The notes below the pieces were generated by a model. The model did no database searches. It was not told the DNA's origin and saw only the letters and a program-made list of their open reading frames with translations. A program made the translations under genes and the position numbers. A stretch of DNA of 64,000 nt, taken from the NCBI GenBank assembly GCA_964650485.1, contig CAZYTX010000011.1:15489-79488 (forward strand). Reading direction: 5' to 3'. This DNA is from CAZYTX01 sp964650485. GTDB lineage: Bacteria > RBG-13-61-14 > DATKZS01. This document shows, one piece after another, positions 33,467 through 42,300 of this stretch (its first letter is position 1; each line of letters starts with the position of its first letter).

Positions 33467-33883
33467 TCATTCCTGGCTCAGTATCCACAGCAGGGTAAAG
33501 GCCGCTATCAGTCCCTCGCAGGCCACAGCGGCAACCCCGGCGCCAATCTTCAGCTTCTTGTTGCCGCCGAACAGCCAGCCCAGCACAACCCCGCCTGCCG
33601 CGCCCCCCAGCACCGCGGCAAGGACCGGGCCGTTCCCTATGAGGAGCCAGTTGTAGGGATTGGGGTAGAGGTAATGCACGGGCGGAAGAACGGCCACCAG
33701 AACAAAGAAGATTGCGGTCATGAGCACCGCGCCGAAGTAATTGGCCGCCTGCACCCGGTCGGGCATGTGGAAATCCTCCAGAAAGTTGGACACGATAGCG
33801 TACAGGGTCCAGTTTATCATCAAGGACACAAGGATAATGTTTAGAGCCATGAAGTCGGGCGTAAGCCACTCTTTAATAGTCAT
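33467..33883 (-). CDS. Small integral membrane protein of unknown function
   Basis: This 138-residue protein has four predicted membrane helices: FMALNIILVSLMINWTLYAI, YFGAVLMTAIFFVLVAVLP, GPVLAAVLGGAAGGVVLGWL and VAAVACEGLIAAFTLLWILS. There are no catalytic motifs. It is encoded 13 bp upstream of the chemoreceptor and 22 bp downstream of lipB, so it may help the receptor or be a structural bystander. I do not recognise the family. Confidence 0.6.
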   Translation of the reverse strand: MTIKEWLTPDFMALNIILVSLMINWTLYAIVSNFLEDFHMPDRVQAANYFGAVLMTAIFFVLVAVLPPVHYLYPNPYNWLLIGNGPVLAAVLGGAAGGVVLGWLFGGNKKLKIGAGVAAVACEGLIAAFTLLWILSQE

Positions 33884-33905
33884 CCCGTCCCCCTCTGCGC
33901 AACCT

Positions 33906-34598
33906 TTAAGATGTTAAGATGTCCGCCGGTTCAAGGTGCTCGGCCTTCACTGAAAGCTCTTTTTCAAGTCGTTCGAGTAACATCCGGATCAGTTTGTTCC
34001 GCTCCGGCGCTTTCACGCCCTCGGCCTTGAGCGAGGTCACCGGCCGGTGAGCGATGCCGCAGGGCACGATGTGCCCGAAGCTCGCAAGGTCCGGGGCAAC
34101 GTTCAATGCGAACCCGTGGCAGGTGACCTTTCCGGCCACCCTTATGCCCACTGCGGCTATCTTGCCGCCTTCCACCCACACGCCCGGGTATGAAGGGTCA
34201 AGGCCGGCTTCCACCCCCAGGTCGTGGAGGGCCCCTACCATCGCCGCTTGCAGCCTGCTGACGTACCGCTTCACTCCCAGCCGCAGCTCGCGCAGGTTAA
34301 GAACCAGGTAGCACACGAGCTGTCCCGGCCCGTGATATGTGGCCTTGCCACCCCTGTCAACCTGCACCACCCTTATGCCTTCCCGTTTAAGGTCCTCCTC
34401 TGAGGAGGTTATGGCAGAGCGGCCTTCGTCACCCCGCATGGAGTAGCCCAGGGTGATGGTGGGCGGGTGCTCCAGGAACAATATATAGCCCGGACCCCCT
34501 GCCGAGGCCTTGTCCATAAGGCCCGCCTGCAAACTAAGGGCGCGCTCGTACTCGACCCTTCCCAGGTCGGTCCAGAACGCCTTTGCATCCCTGGTCAT
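33906..34598 (-). CDS. lipB: Octanoyl-[ACP]:protein N-octanoyltransferase LipB
   Basis: This 230-residue cytosolic enzyme transfers octanoate from ACP to lipoyl domains. The hallmark VDRGGKATYHGPGQLVCYLV, the Lys146 in GGKIAAVGIRV and the catalytic Cys180 in HIVPCGI are all present, as is FALNVAPDL. The length is normal. LipA is not adjacent. It begins a close-spaced minus-strand run ending in the sulfatase, although a shared promoter is unproven. Confidence 0.96.
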   Translation of the reverse strand: MTRDAKAFWTDLGRVEYERALSLQAGLMDKASAGGPGYILFLEHPPTITLGYSMRGDEGRSAITSSEEDLKREGIRVVQVDRGGKATYHGPGQLVCYLVLNLRELRLGVKRYVSRLQAAMVGALHDLGVEAGLDPSYPGVWVEGGKIAAVGIRVAGKVTCHGFALNVAPDLASFGHIVPCGIAHRPVTSLKAEGVKAPERNKLIRMLLERLEKELSVKAEHLEPADILTS

Positions 34599-34690
34599 AT
34601 CCGCTTTGCGCTTTTCCCCGCGGCCGCGTGTCCTGCTTCTGGACCATTATATTAACTTCCTGAGCCTCTTGCAAAATGGTCGGATAAAGG

Positions 34691-34762
34691 GCGGAAGAGA
34701 GCTTCCGCTCGCGATAATCGAGGCCTGCCTGTACTGAGGACGCAGACAGGAAGGCCTCTCCC
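34691..34762. repeat. REP-like palindromic element
   Basis: On the minus strand this begins TGTGGGAGAGGCCTTCC, contains a CAGACAGG/CCTGCCTG-type hairpin and ends with CGATTATCGCGAGCGGAAGC. It shares the segment around the GCTCGCGAT-ATCGAGG core and the GGCCTCTCCCACA end with the element at 47141-47255. It fills the gap between lipB and the NtrY-like kinase. Confidence 0.6.
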
Positions 34763-34789
34763 ACAAGAGACCAAAAGGGCCCTCCCGCT

Positions 34790-37228
34790 CTAAACCGATC
34801 CTGCCGCCTCCCCTGTCTCCGCCTTGTCCGATGATATGACCGGCAGCTCGACTATCACCCTGGTGCCCGCGGGCTGGTTGTCAACCACCCTCACGTACCC
34901 GTAATGGTCGGCTATGATCCTCTGGACAATGGAGAGTCCCAGGCCGGTGCCGTCCTGCTTTGTCGAGTAATAAGGCTCGAACAGCCGCTCCTTCACCTTG
35001 CCTGGTATGCCGTGTCCGTTGTCCGCGACCTCGATCCTGGCCACCTGAATCTTCTTGTCGTACTCGACCCTTACAATAACCCTTCCCTCTCCGTGCCACT
35101 GCGCGTCTTCCTGGCAGGCGACAATGCTTGCCACGGCGTTATCAAACAGGTTTATGAAAGCCCTTTTCATCTGGTCCCGGTCCAGCTCCAGCATGGGCAA
35201 CTCCGGGGCCTCCTCCAGCCTGAAGCTGATACCGTGGTGGGCCTCGCTGTAAAGAGATAAAACCTCCCGTATTACCCGATGAATGTCCTCCTGAAGAGGC
35301 CTTGCCGAGGGCAGCCTTGCGAACAGGGAGAACTCGTTCACCAGGCGCTTTAGCTCCTCCACCTGGTGGATGATGGTGCGGGTGCTCTCCGTTAAAACCT
35401 CGGCGTCCTCCTTTGGCAGATCGTCCGCGTAGCGTCGCTGCAACCGCTGGGCAGCGAGTTGGATGGGGGTGAGCGGGTTCTTGATCTCGTGTGCGATCCT
35501 CCTTGCAACCTCGCGCCAGGCCATGGCCCGCTGGGCCCTTATCATCTCGGTGACGTCGTCAATCACTATCACCATGCCCGTTGATCCCGAGCCCGGGCCG
35601 CGAAGACGCGACACGGTTATCAGCACCACCGCCCTCTTGTCGTCACGGCTCATAGTGAACTGCCTTTGCGCGTTGGGCTTGTCATTGTCCTCGGTCTCGC
35701 GTACCAGTGAATGAATGAACTCCATCTCCTCCGGCCGGAGCAGGTCCGCGAGCCTGCTTCCAAGCACCTCGCTCTTGTGGGGCCTGCCCAGCATTCGCAG
35801 GGCCGCGGGATTGATGGTCGAGACCCGCAATCCCGAGTCCACGGACACCACCCCCGCGTCCACGTGTGCCAGCACCGTCTCCACGTAGTTGCGCCTCTGC
35901 TCCAGCTCCAGGTTGGTCTCACGGAGGCTCCGGTATGCCTCCCCGAGCTCGTTCCTGCTCTCGGCCAGGTCGCCGGTCATCTTGTTGAAGGACCGCACCA
36001 GGATGGATATCTCGTCCTCCCCTTTCCGCGGCATCTCGATGCGAAAGTCCAGGTTGCCGGAGGCCACCATCTCCGTGCCCTCGGCCAGGAGCTGGATGGG
36101 CTCGGTTATGCCTTTCGACATCCTGAACCCGAACCATATGGCAAGGAAGATCACGATCAGGGTCACGAACACCAGGAGCACGAAGTAGGAAAGCTTCATG
36201 GGGATCTCCAGACGGCTCAAAGTCTGGTAGTCCTGGGTCATGGCCCGGGCCTCGTCAACAAGGGACGCGTCCACCCAGGACTTGGGAGAAAACCAGGACA
36301 CCAGCCTGCCGCAAACCACCGCGCCCCCTATCTCAGCGCTGTCCCCGCCCCGCTGCAAAGGCACGGGGTAAAAAGCGTAGAGCACCGCGCCCTGGCCCAC
36401 AGACACCGGAGGGGTATAGCCCTGCTCGCCTGAAAGGGCCTTTTGTACGTCCTCCGCAGGGACCCGGGGGAACTCGATCTCTCGGGAAGCGGAGCGGGTC
36501 AGGCTGCTACCGTCCCTGTCGTAGACCGCGAGCATGGCAAGGTTGTACTCCTCCCTTTTGCGCTCCAGGAACTCGTGAACCCTTTGCTCGGCTTCCTCCC
36601 GCGAGGACTCTTTTATGTGCTCATCCTCTCCGGCGATCTGTTTTATCCAGCCGCGCTCGAGCATGACCCTGGACACCTGGCTTGCAAAGTGGAGGGTGTC
36701 CTCCCCGTCGGACTCGTACTTGGCCTCGATCATCCGCTGCGACTTCTCGCCCATGCTGGCCGCGGAGTTTATGACCTCTTGCGAGGTCTCGACCACGTTC
36801 CGGACGTGCGGCTCGTAGAGCCTCTCGATGGAGGTGTTGAGTATGAAGGTGGAAAGCAGGAAAAGCACCGCGGCAGGGCCCAAAGTAAGGGCCATGAAGG
36901 CCATGATAAGCCTCACCCGTATCCTGGCCCCCAGCACCCCCTTCCTCCGCTCGAACACGAACTTGGCTACGTTCCTCACGATCAGGAACACCAGCACCAG
37001 GATGAGAACCAGCATCAATGCCCAGAAACCGAAGTTGGCAAAGTATATTATAAAGGGCTGGATAAGAGCGCTCTGCTCGGCCATCCGGGTAAAGTGCAAA
37101 GACAAATAGAAAAGACCGCCCACCAGAAGCGCCAGCACACCTATCACCAAGCCCTCGCGGCGCCTGCGCCGCCGGTCCTGCCTTGCCGCCTGGAATATCT
37201 GATCGCGCCGGCTCGACTTGTCCGTCAT
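34790..37228 (-). CDS. NtrY-like membrane sensor histidine kinase
   Basis: From ATG 37228 this is 812 residues. Membrane helices lie near residues 27-45, 60-85 and 105-130, then a periplasmic sensor region, another helix, a HAMP domain (TEPIQLLAEGTEMVASGNLD), a PAS domain (VSVDSGLRVSTINPAALRML), the H-box VARRIAHEIKNPLTPIQLAA and the ATP-binding domain (NLFDNAVASI, GTGLGLSIVQRI). This plan and H-box are typical of NtrY kinases of the nitrogen or redox-responsive NtrYX type. No NtrX-like regulator is adjacent, so it is an orphan here. A REP-like element follows it. Confidence 0.92.
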   Translation of the reverse strand: MTDKSSRRDQIFQAARQDRRRRRREGLVIGVLALLVGGLFYLSLHFTRMAEQSALIQPFIIYFANFGFWALMLVLILVLVFLIVRNVAKFVFERRKGVLGARIRVRLIMAFMALTLGPAAVLFLLSTFILNTSIERLYEPHVRNVVETSQEVINSAASMGEKSQRMIEAKYESDGEDTLHFASQVSRVMLERGWIKQIAGEDEHIKESSREEAEQRVHEFLERKREEYNLAMLAVYDRDGSSLTRSASREIEFPRVPAEDVQKALSGEQGYTPPVSVGQGAVLYAFYPVPLQRGGDSAEIGGAVVCGRLVSWFSPKSWVDASLVDEARAMTQDYQTLSRLEIPMKLSYFVLLVFVTLIVIFLAIWFGFRMSKGITEPIQLLAEGTEMVASGNLDFRIEMPRKGEDEISILVRSFNKMTGDLAESRNELGEAYRSLRETNLELEQRRNYVETVLAHVDAGVVSVDSGLRVSTINPAALRMLGRPHKSEVLGSRLADLLRPEEMEFIHSLVRETEDNDKPNAQRQFTMSRDDKRAVVLITVSRLRGPGSGSTGMVIVIDDVTEMIRAQRAMAWREVARRIAHEIKNPLTPIQLAAQRLQRRYADDLPKEDAEVLTESTRTIIHQVEELKRLVNEFSLFARLPSARPLQEDIHRVIREVLSLYSEAHHGISFRLEEAPELPMLELDRDQMKRAFINLFDNAVASIVACQEDAQWHGEGRVIVRVEYDKKIQVARIEVADNGHGIPGKVKERLFEPYYSTKQDGTGLGLSIVQRIIADHYGYVRVVDNQPAGTRVIVELPVISSDKAETGEAAGSV

Positions 37229-37261
37229 CTTGAAAAAGATATTACCACACAGCGGAGGGGC

Positions 37262-37324
37262 GCTCAAACCGTTCAGGGGTGAGGGGTGAGGTCCGAGAGG
37301 TGCGGATCGAGGCTTGAGCCTTGA
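37262..37324. repeat. Heptameric repeat tract F
   Basis: Nine phased 7-bp units lie upstream of the NtrY-like gene, including GGGGTGA twice, then GGTCCGA, GGATCGA, GGCTTGA and GCCTTGA. They keep a GA at positions 6-7 of the unit. The rest of 37229-37635 has REP-like hairpins and no gene. Confidence 0.6.
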
Positions 37325-37332
37325 TAAATATG

Positions 37333-37613
37333 GAGCGGGCTTCGGCTCGCGGTTCCACTTGGTGTTCCTGAAGACTTTGTGGTAAAAGTACAGGGTGCTC
37401 ATGCAGGACCTGACGCAGGGCGGCGCATACGGCTGCCTGCAACCGTGCCTGCCTGTGCGTACACGCAGACAGGTGCGCAGCCGAAGGCTGCAGGCGCCAT
37501 TATGCTCTGCTGTTCATTGCACCTGTGACTGAGTCACCCACACGGATCAGAATCCGTGTGGCCCACCCAGATAAAGATGCGTTGCGCTTGCCTGTGCGTA
37601 CGCGCAAGCAGGC
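37333..37613. repeat. Cluster of REP-like hairpins between ntrY-like and GT9 genes
   Basis: Three palindromic segments occur: GAGCGGGCTTCGGCTCGCGG (37333-37352), CCTGCCTGTGCGT with ACGCAGACAGG (37448-37473) and GCTTGCCTGTGCG with CGCGCAAGCAGGC (37586-37613). The last two are variants of the hairpin inside the 34691-34762 element. A 19-bp sequence at 37422-37440 recurs exactly at 38630-38648. No open frame of substance is present. Confidence 0.5.
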
Positions 37614-37635
37614 CGTGGCGTGGTAGCGTCAAAAT

Positions 37636-38604
37636 ATGAGGTCGGTTAAGAAACTGCTCTGTTTGCACGCAGGCGCACTGGGCGACCTGGTGAACACACT
37701 CCCGGCCCTGCACGCGCTCCGCCGGCACTATCCCGGAGCAAAGGTCCACGCCCTGGGCAACGCCTCCATACTCTCCCTGTTCCATGCCTGCAAGGTGATT
37801 GACAGCGCGCACTCCCTCGATGCCCAGGGCATGCACGCGCTGTTCGCGGAGGGCCCGCTGCCGGAGGGGGTGCGCAAGTGGCTCGCGGGGTTCGATTTGT
37901 TCGTGTCCTGGATGCGCGACCCGGTGCTTGTATCTCACCTGGATTCCTTCGGGGCCGGGGTGTCCGTTCTCGAGGGGCCTTTCCCGCCCGGGCCGGGCCA
38001 GGGCCACGTAGTCGAGGTCATGGCAAGGCCGGTGCTGGAGCTGGGTATACGGGACGTGCCCCCTGAGCCGCGGCTGGACCTGCCGGTGGAGATTGTCGAG
38101 CAGGGGCCTGTGTTCCGGGGCGTGCTGGTGCACCCCGGCTCCGGGTCAATAGCCAAGAACTGGCCGGCCGAGAGGTTTGCACAAGCAGCGGAGAGGATAG
38201 CGGACGCGGCCGGGCTTGAGATCGGCGTGCTCGAGGGTCCGGCCGACCACGCGGCCGCAATGGAGGCGCTCTCAAGGCTCTGTGGCCGCTCCTGCGCGCA
38301 TTTTACCGGGCTTTCCTATACCGGGCTTGCGGCGCTGCTCTCGGGGGCCGGAGTGGTCCTGGGAAACGACTCCGGGGTGTCGCATCTGGCAGGGGCACTG
38401 GGAACCCGAGTGGTCGCGGTGTCCGGGCCCACCGATCCTGAGACGTGGGGGGTGCGGCAGGAGAATGCGATCAACATCGGGCCGGGGCAAGCGCCCTGCG
38501 CGCCGTGCGACCGCGAGACCATGCGGGAGTGCGGGAGCCGAAAGTGCCTGGAGTCAATCAGCGTGGACAGGGTGGTGGAGACGGTTTTGAGGTTTGAGGG
38601 GTGA
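37636..38604 (+). CDS. Glycosyltransferase family 9 (heptosyltransferase-like)
   Basis: This 322-residue protein has the GT9 pattern: LLCLHAGALGDLVNTLPALH at the N-terminus (LPS heptosyltransferase-type), VLVHPGSGSIAKNWPAERFA for the nucleotide-sugar side and VVLGNDSGVSHLAGALGTRV near the C-terminus. GPTDPETWG and the Cys-containing APCAPCDRETMRECG follow, a common GT9 ending. It probably adds a heptose or related sugar to the lipid A core. It is isolated between repeat-rich gaps. Its 3' end is part of heptameric tract C. Confidence 0.88.
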   Translation: MRSVKKLLCLHAGALGDLVNTLPALHALRRHYPGAKVHALGNASILSLFHACKVIDSAHSLDAQGMHALFAEGPLPEGVRKWLAGFDLFVSWMRDPVLVSHLDSFGAGVSVLEGPFPPGPGQGHVVEVMARPVLELGIRDVPPEPRLDLPVEIVEQGPVFRGVLVHPGSGSIAKNWPAERFAQAAERIADAAGLEIGVLEGPADHAAAMEALSRLCGRSCAHFTGLSYTGLAALLSGAGVVLGNDSGVSHLAGALGTRVVAVSGPTDPETWGVRQENAINIGPGQAPCAPCDRETMRECGSRKCLESISVDRVVETVLRFEG

Positions 38605-38626
38605 GATTTGAGATATGAGTTGTGAA
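38585..38626. repeat. Heptameric repeat tract C (overlaps GT9 stop)
   Basis: Six 7-bp units read TTTTGAG, GTTTGAG, GGGTGAG, ATTTGAG, ATATGAG, TTGTGAA, nearly all NNNTGAG. The first three include the last codons and the TGA stop of the glycosyltransferase gene. The tract is followed directly by the 19-bp repeat at 38630-38648. Confidence 0.8.
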
Positions 38627-38629
38627 GGT

Positions 38630-38648
38630 GGCGCATACGGCTGCCTGC
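38630..38648. repeat. 19-bp dispersed repeat (second copy at 37422-37440)
   Basis: The sequence GGCGCATACGGCTGCCTGC is identical at 37422-37440 and 38630-38648, one copy on each side of the GT9 gene. A 19-bp exact match between two intergenic spots flanking a single gene suggests the repeat boundary of a mobile or duplicated segment, but no transposase is seen. Confidence 0.6.
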
Positions 38649-38657
38649 GAGCGCATG

Positions 38658-38906
38658 CTAATCCTGGTAAAATATATTGCTTATTTCCTCCCCGGTGATA
38701 TACCTTGATGCCTGCCGGGCTATGGCTCTCAAGGTCCCCCTGTCCAGTTCTCCATGCGCGGGCACAACAAGCGTCTGCTTGTGTCCTTGCTTGCTGGTCC
38801 GCCGCAATTTTACATGAGAGCCGCGCTGACTCACGGCATTAAAGCCCAGTCTGGACAGCTCTTTCACTAATTCCTGTGCGGAGAGTCTTTTCAATCTAGC
38901 CGGCAT
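38658..38906 (-). CDS. hicA: HicA-type mRNA interferase toxin
   Basis: This 82-residue protein matches HicA: SAQELVKELSRLGFNAVSQR, GSHVKLRR with the catalytic His31, and TLVVPAHGELDRGTLRAIAR followed by a final helix. HicA cleaves mRNA when released from HicB. The gene overlaps hicB by 11 bp, with the antitoxin gene first. The family's dsRBD-like fold and normal length are retained, so it is probably functional. Confidence 0.88.
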   Translation of the reverse strand: MPARLKRLSAQELVKELSRLGFNAVSQRGSHVKLRRTSKQGHKQTLVVPAHGELDRGTLRAIARQASRYITGEEISNIFYQD

Positions 38907-39126
38907 TGGCTACAGGCTCGAGCTCGAGGGTTATAATCAGCGAGGGATCGGGGGCAAGGTCAAAGTCCGAGGGGTCCTCGCCCTCCAGGAAAAGGGCCAC
39001 CGCCTCTCTCAGGTTATCAATGGTTTCATCAATGGTCTTTCCCTGGGTTACAACCGCGAGCTCCAGGCACTCTGCAACCCAGAGATTCTCCCCCGCGGAG
39101 ATGAAGGCCTTGATCGAGCGGCGCAT
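38896..39126 (-). CDS. hicB: HicB-type antitoxin
   Basis: This 76-residue protein has the HicB partial RNase-H fold: IKAFISAGENLWVAECLELA, VVTQGKTIDETIDNLREAVA and LFLEGEDPSD. A strong AAGGAG ribosome site precedes the ATG at 39126. There is no separate C-terminal DNA-binding domain, as in the short HicB subfamily, so autoregulation would need another route. Toxin and antitoxin overlap by 11 bp, consistent with coupled translation. Confidence 0.85.
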   Translation of the reverse strand: MRRSIKAFISAGENLWVAECLELAVVTQGKTIDETIDNLREAVALFLEGEDPSDFDLAPDPSLIITLELEPVANAG

Positions 39127-39283
39127 GTGAAACTCCTTTAAGCAACCGGCATTGATACAAGCTTAGCATTTCAAGTTCAGATGTTCAATTCATTGAAGCA
39201 GCCCGAGCCTTGAAACGCCAAAACGCCCAGGAAGAAGAAGCAAGCTTCCTGATGTGAAAGCGAGAGCTCTCACACTCAAAAGG

Positions 39284-39313
39284 AAAAGGGCCCGGAAGAA
39301 TCCGGGCCCTTTT
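39284..39313 (-). terminator. Rho-independent terminator of the TSP3 lipoprotein gene
   Basis: AAAAGGGCCCGGA and TCCGGGCCCTTTT form a perfect 13-bp stem with a 4-base loop. On the minus strand it is followed by CCTTTT, so it should stop transcription leaving the TSP3 gene, whose stop codon is 34 bp away. The AT end pairs make it usable from both sides. Confidence 0.8.
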
Positions 39314-39346
39314 GGTTTTTGGTTTAAGCTCTTTCGAGCTTCTTTA

Positions 39347-42300
39347 TTACCAGCGCGTTGGATCGCAGGGCCAGTTGTCCGCGCCTCCGCCACCGCTTCC
39401 GGCATTCACGCACACGCCGGTCACCGTGTTGAGACCGTCGCATATCCCGTCGCAGTCGGAGTCGGGGTTGGTTGCGCTGGGGCAGATGGGTCCGGCATTG
39501 ACCTCGGTGAAGTCATTGATCCCGTCGCCGTCGGTGTCAGGATCGTTCGGGTCGGTGAACCAGGTGTTCAACTCTTCGCTGTCCGTGAGGCCGTCACCGT
39601 CCTGGTCATCGGTGCAGGGGTCGCTCCCGCTGTTCTGCTCCTGGAGGTTGGTGAGCCCGTCGTTGTCCTCGTCCTCGGCGCCGTCGTTAGTGCCGTCGCC
39701 GTCTGTATCCACAACGAGGGGATCATACACCGCGCAGAATCCCAGGTTGCCAGGTGTGCCGAGAGTTTCGAACCCGTCTGTGAGTCCGTCGTCGTCGGAG
39801 TCGGCGTCGCATGGATCAGTCTCGCCCGCGTCCACTGTGCCGTTTGCGTTTACGTCCTCGGCGCCGTCGTCAAGACCGTCGCCGTCGGTGTCCGGGTTGG
39901 TCGGGCTCAGGCATGCACTGTCAATCTCCACGTTATCAGGTATCCCGTCGCCGTCGGTGTCAGGATTGTTCGGGTCGGTGCCTGCCGTGACCTCGGCGCC
40001 GTCATTTTTGCCGTCGCCGTCGCTGTCGGTTGCGCAGGGGTCGGTGCCGGCTGCCTGCTCGTCCAGGTTGTCGAGCCCGTCGCCGTCCTCGTCCTCCTGG
40101 TCGTCCGTGGTCCCGTCCCCGTCGGTGTCATTGTCGTTTGGATCATAAGCAAAGCATCCCGCCAGTCCGTATGGCCCGCCGGGTGCTGATGTTGTGACCT
40201 CGAAGAAGTCGGTGAGACCGTCGCCGTCGGTGTCGGTTAAGCAAGGCGAGGACTCGCCTGCGTCCAGGGTGTCGTTAGCGTTTGCGTCCTCGGCGCCGTC
40301 GTCAAGACCGTCGCCGTCGGAGTCGTCATTGAGCGGGTCCAGGCATGTGAAGGTGGTCGCGGTTGCTTCGGTGTTGTCGTCAATGCCGTCGCTGTCGGTG
40401 TCGGTTGCGCAGGGGTCGGTGCCGGCTGTCTGCTCGTCCAGGTTGTCGAGCCCGTCGCCGTCCTCGTCCTCCTGGTCGTCCGTGGTCCCGTCCCCGTCGG
40501 TGTCATTGTCGTTTGGATCATAAGCAAAGCATCCCGCCAGTCCGTATGGCCCGCCGGGTGCTGATGTTGTGACCTCGAAGAAGTCGGTGAGACCGTCGCT
40601 GTCGGTGTCGGTTGCGCAAGGCGAGGACTCGCCTGCGTCCAGGGTGTCGTTGCCGTTTGCGTCCTCGGCGCCGTCCAGAAGACCGTCGCCGTCGGAGTCG
40701 TCATTGAGCGGGTCCAGGCATGTGAAGGTGGTTGCGGTTGCTTCGGTGTTGTCGTCAATGCCGTCGCCGTCGGTGTCGGGTGCGCAGGGGTCGGTGCCGG
40801 CTGCCTGCTCGTCCAGGTTGTCGAGCCCGTCTCCGTCCGCGTCCTCCTGGTCGTCCGTGGTCGCGTCCCCGTCGGTATCAGTGTCGTTGGGGTCATAAAC
40901 GCCGCATGCCAGATCAACCACCTCGAAGCCGTCGGTGAGACCGTCGCCGTCTGTGTCGGTTGCGCAAGGCGAGGACTCGCCTGCGTCCAGGGTGTCGTTA
41001 GCGTTTGCGTCCTCGGCGCCGTCAATTAAACCGTCGCCGTCAGAATCATCATTTGCAGGGTCAAGGCATGCAAAAGTGGTTGCGAAATATTCATCGCCGT
41101 CGTCAATGCCGTCGCCGTCGGTGTCAGGATTACATGGATCGGTGTCCGCGTTGAACTCCTGGAGGTTGGTGAGCCCGTCGTTGTCGTAGTCCTCCTCGTC
41201 GTCGTTTAGCACAATGTCGCCGTCCGAGTCAGGATCATCCGGCTCCAGATCACAGCCGGGCGCGTCATACTTTACTTCCCAGTCGTTTGGCAGTCCGTCC
41301 CCGTCCTCGTCATCACCGTTGCAGGGGTTGGTGTCCAGGGCCTCTTCCTCGTCGTTTGTCACCTTGTCGCCATCCGGGTCCTCGTTTGCGTCGCTTGTCC
41401 CGTCGCCGTCCGAGTCAACAGTGAGAGCATTGAGAACAGCGCAGGTAGCGTAGCGTTTCTCGAACCCGTCCCAGAGCCCGTCGCCGTCGGTGTCGCGGTT
41501 GGCGGGGTCGGTCTCGGTTGCGTCAACCACGCCGTCAAGGTTCATGTCCTCGCCTGCATAGCACACCGGGTCCTGCCACTCGTATATGGTGGTGTTGCCG
41601 TCGCAGAGCCCGTCGCCGTCGGTGTCCACGTCGTCGGGATCGGTGCCTGCACGAACAATCTCGGTCACGTCTCCGAGCCCGTCGCCGTCGGTGTCATTGT
41701 CGCAGGGGTCGGTGTCCGCGGCCATTTCCTCGATGTTGGTCATGAGGTCTCCACCCGTGAACCCGTCGGCCAACTCTCCTGCCTGGTCGGCATTATCATC
41801 GGCGTCATCCACGAGCGGGTCCAGGCACTCGTCGTTTTCGAGCTCGAACCTGTCGCCCATGCCGTCGCCGTCGGTGTCAGGGTCGCAGGGATCGGTCTCG
41901 CCCGGGTCAACCACGCCGTTCTTGTTCACGTCCTCGACCCCGTCCTCGAGCCCGTCGTTGTCCGAGTCAGGGTAGATTGGAGAGATGCAAAGCGCGCTTG
42001 CAATCTCGACGTCGTCGCGTATCCCGTCGCAGTCGGTGTCCTCGTCCGCGGGGCTTGTGAGGTATAAATTGACCTCGTCGTCGTCGTCAATGCCGTCATC
42101 GTCGGTGTCAATGCTGTTCGGGTCAGAGCCGTAGAGGAGCACCTCTTCGCCGTCCTCGAGACCGTCGCCGTCAGAGTCGTCGTCCAGCGGGTCGGTGTTC
42201 CATACCCACTGCTCGTCACTGTCGGTGAGACCGTCGCCGTCGGTGTCCTGCACGCAGGGGTTTGTTTCGCCGGCGTCAACCACGCCGTCCACGTCCAGGT

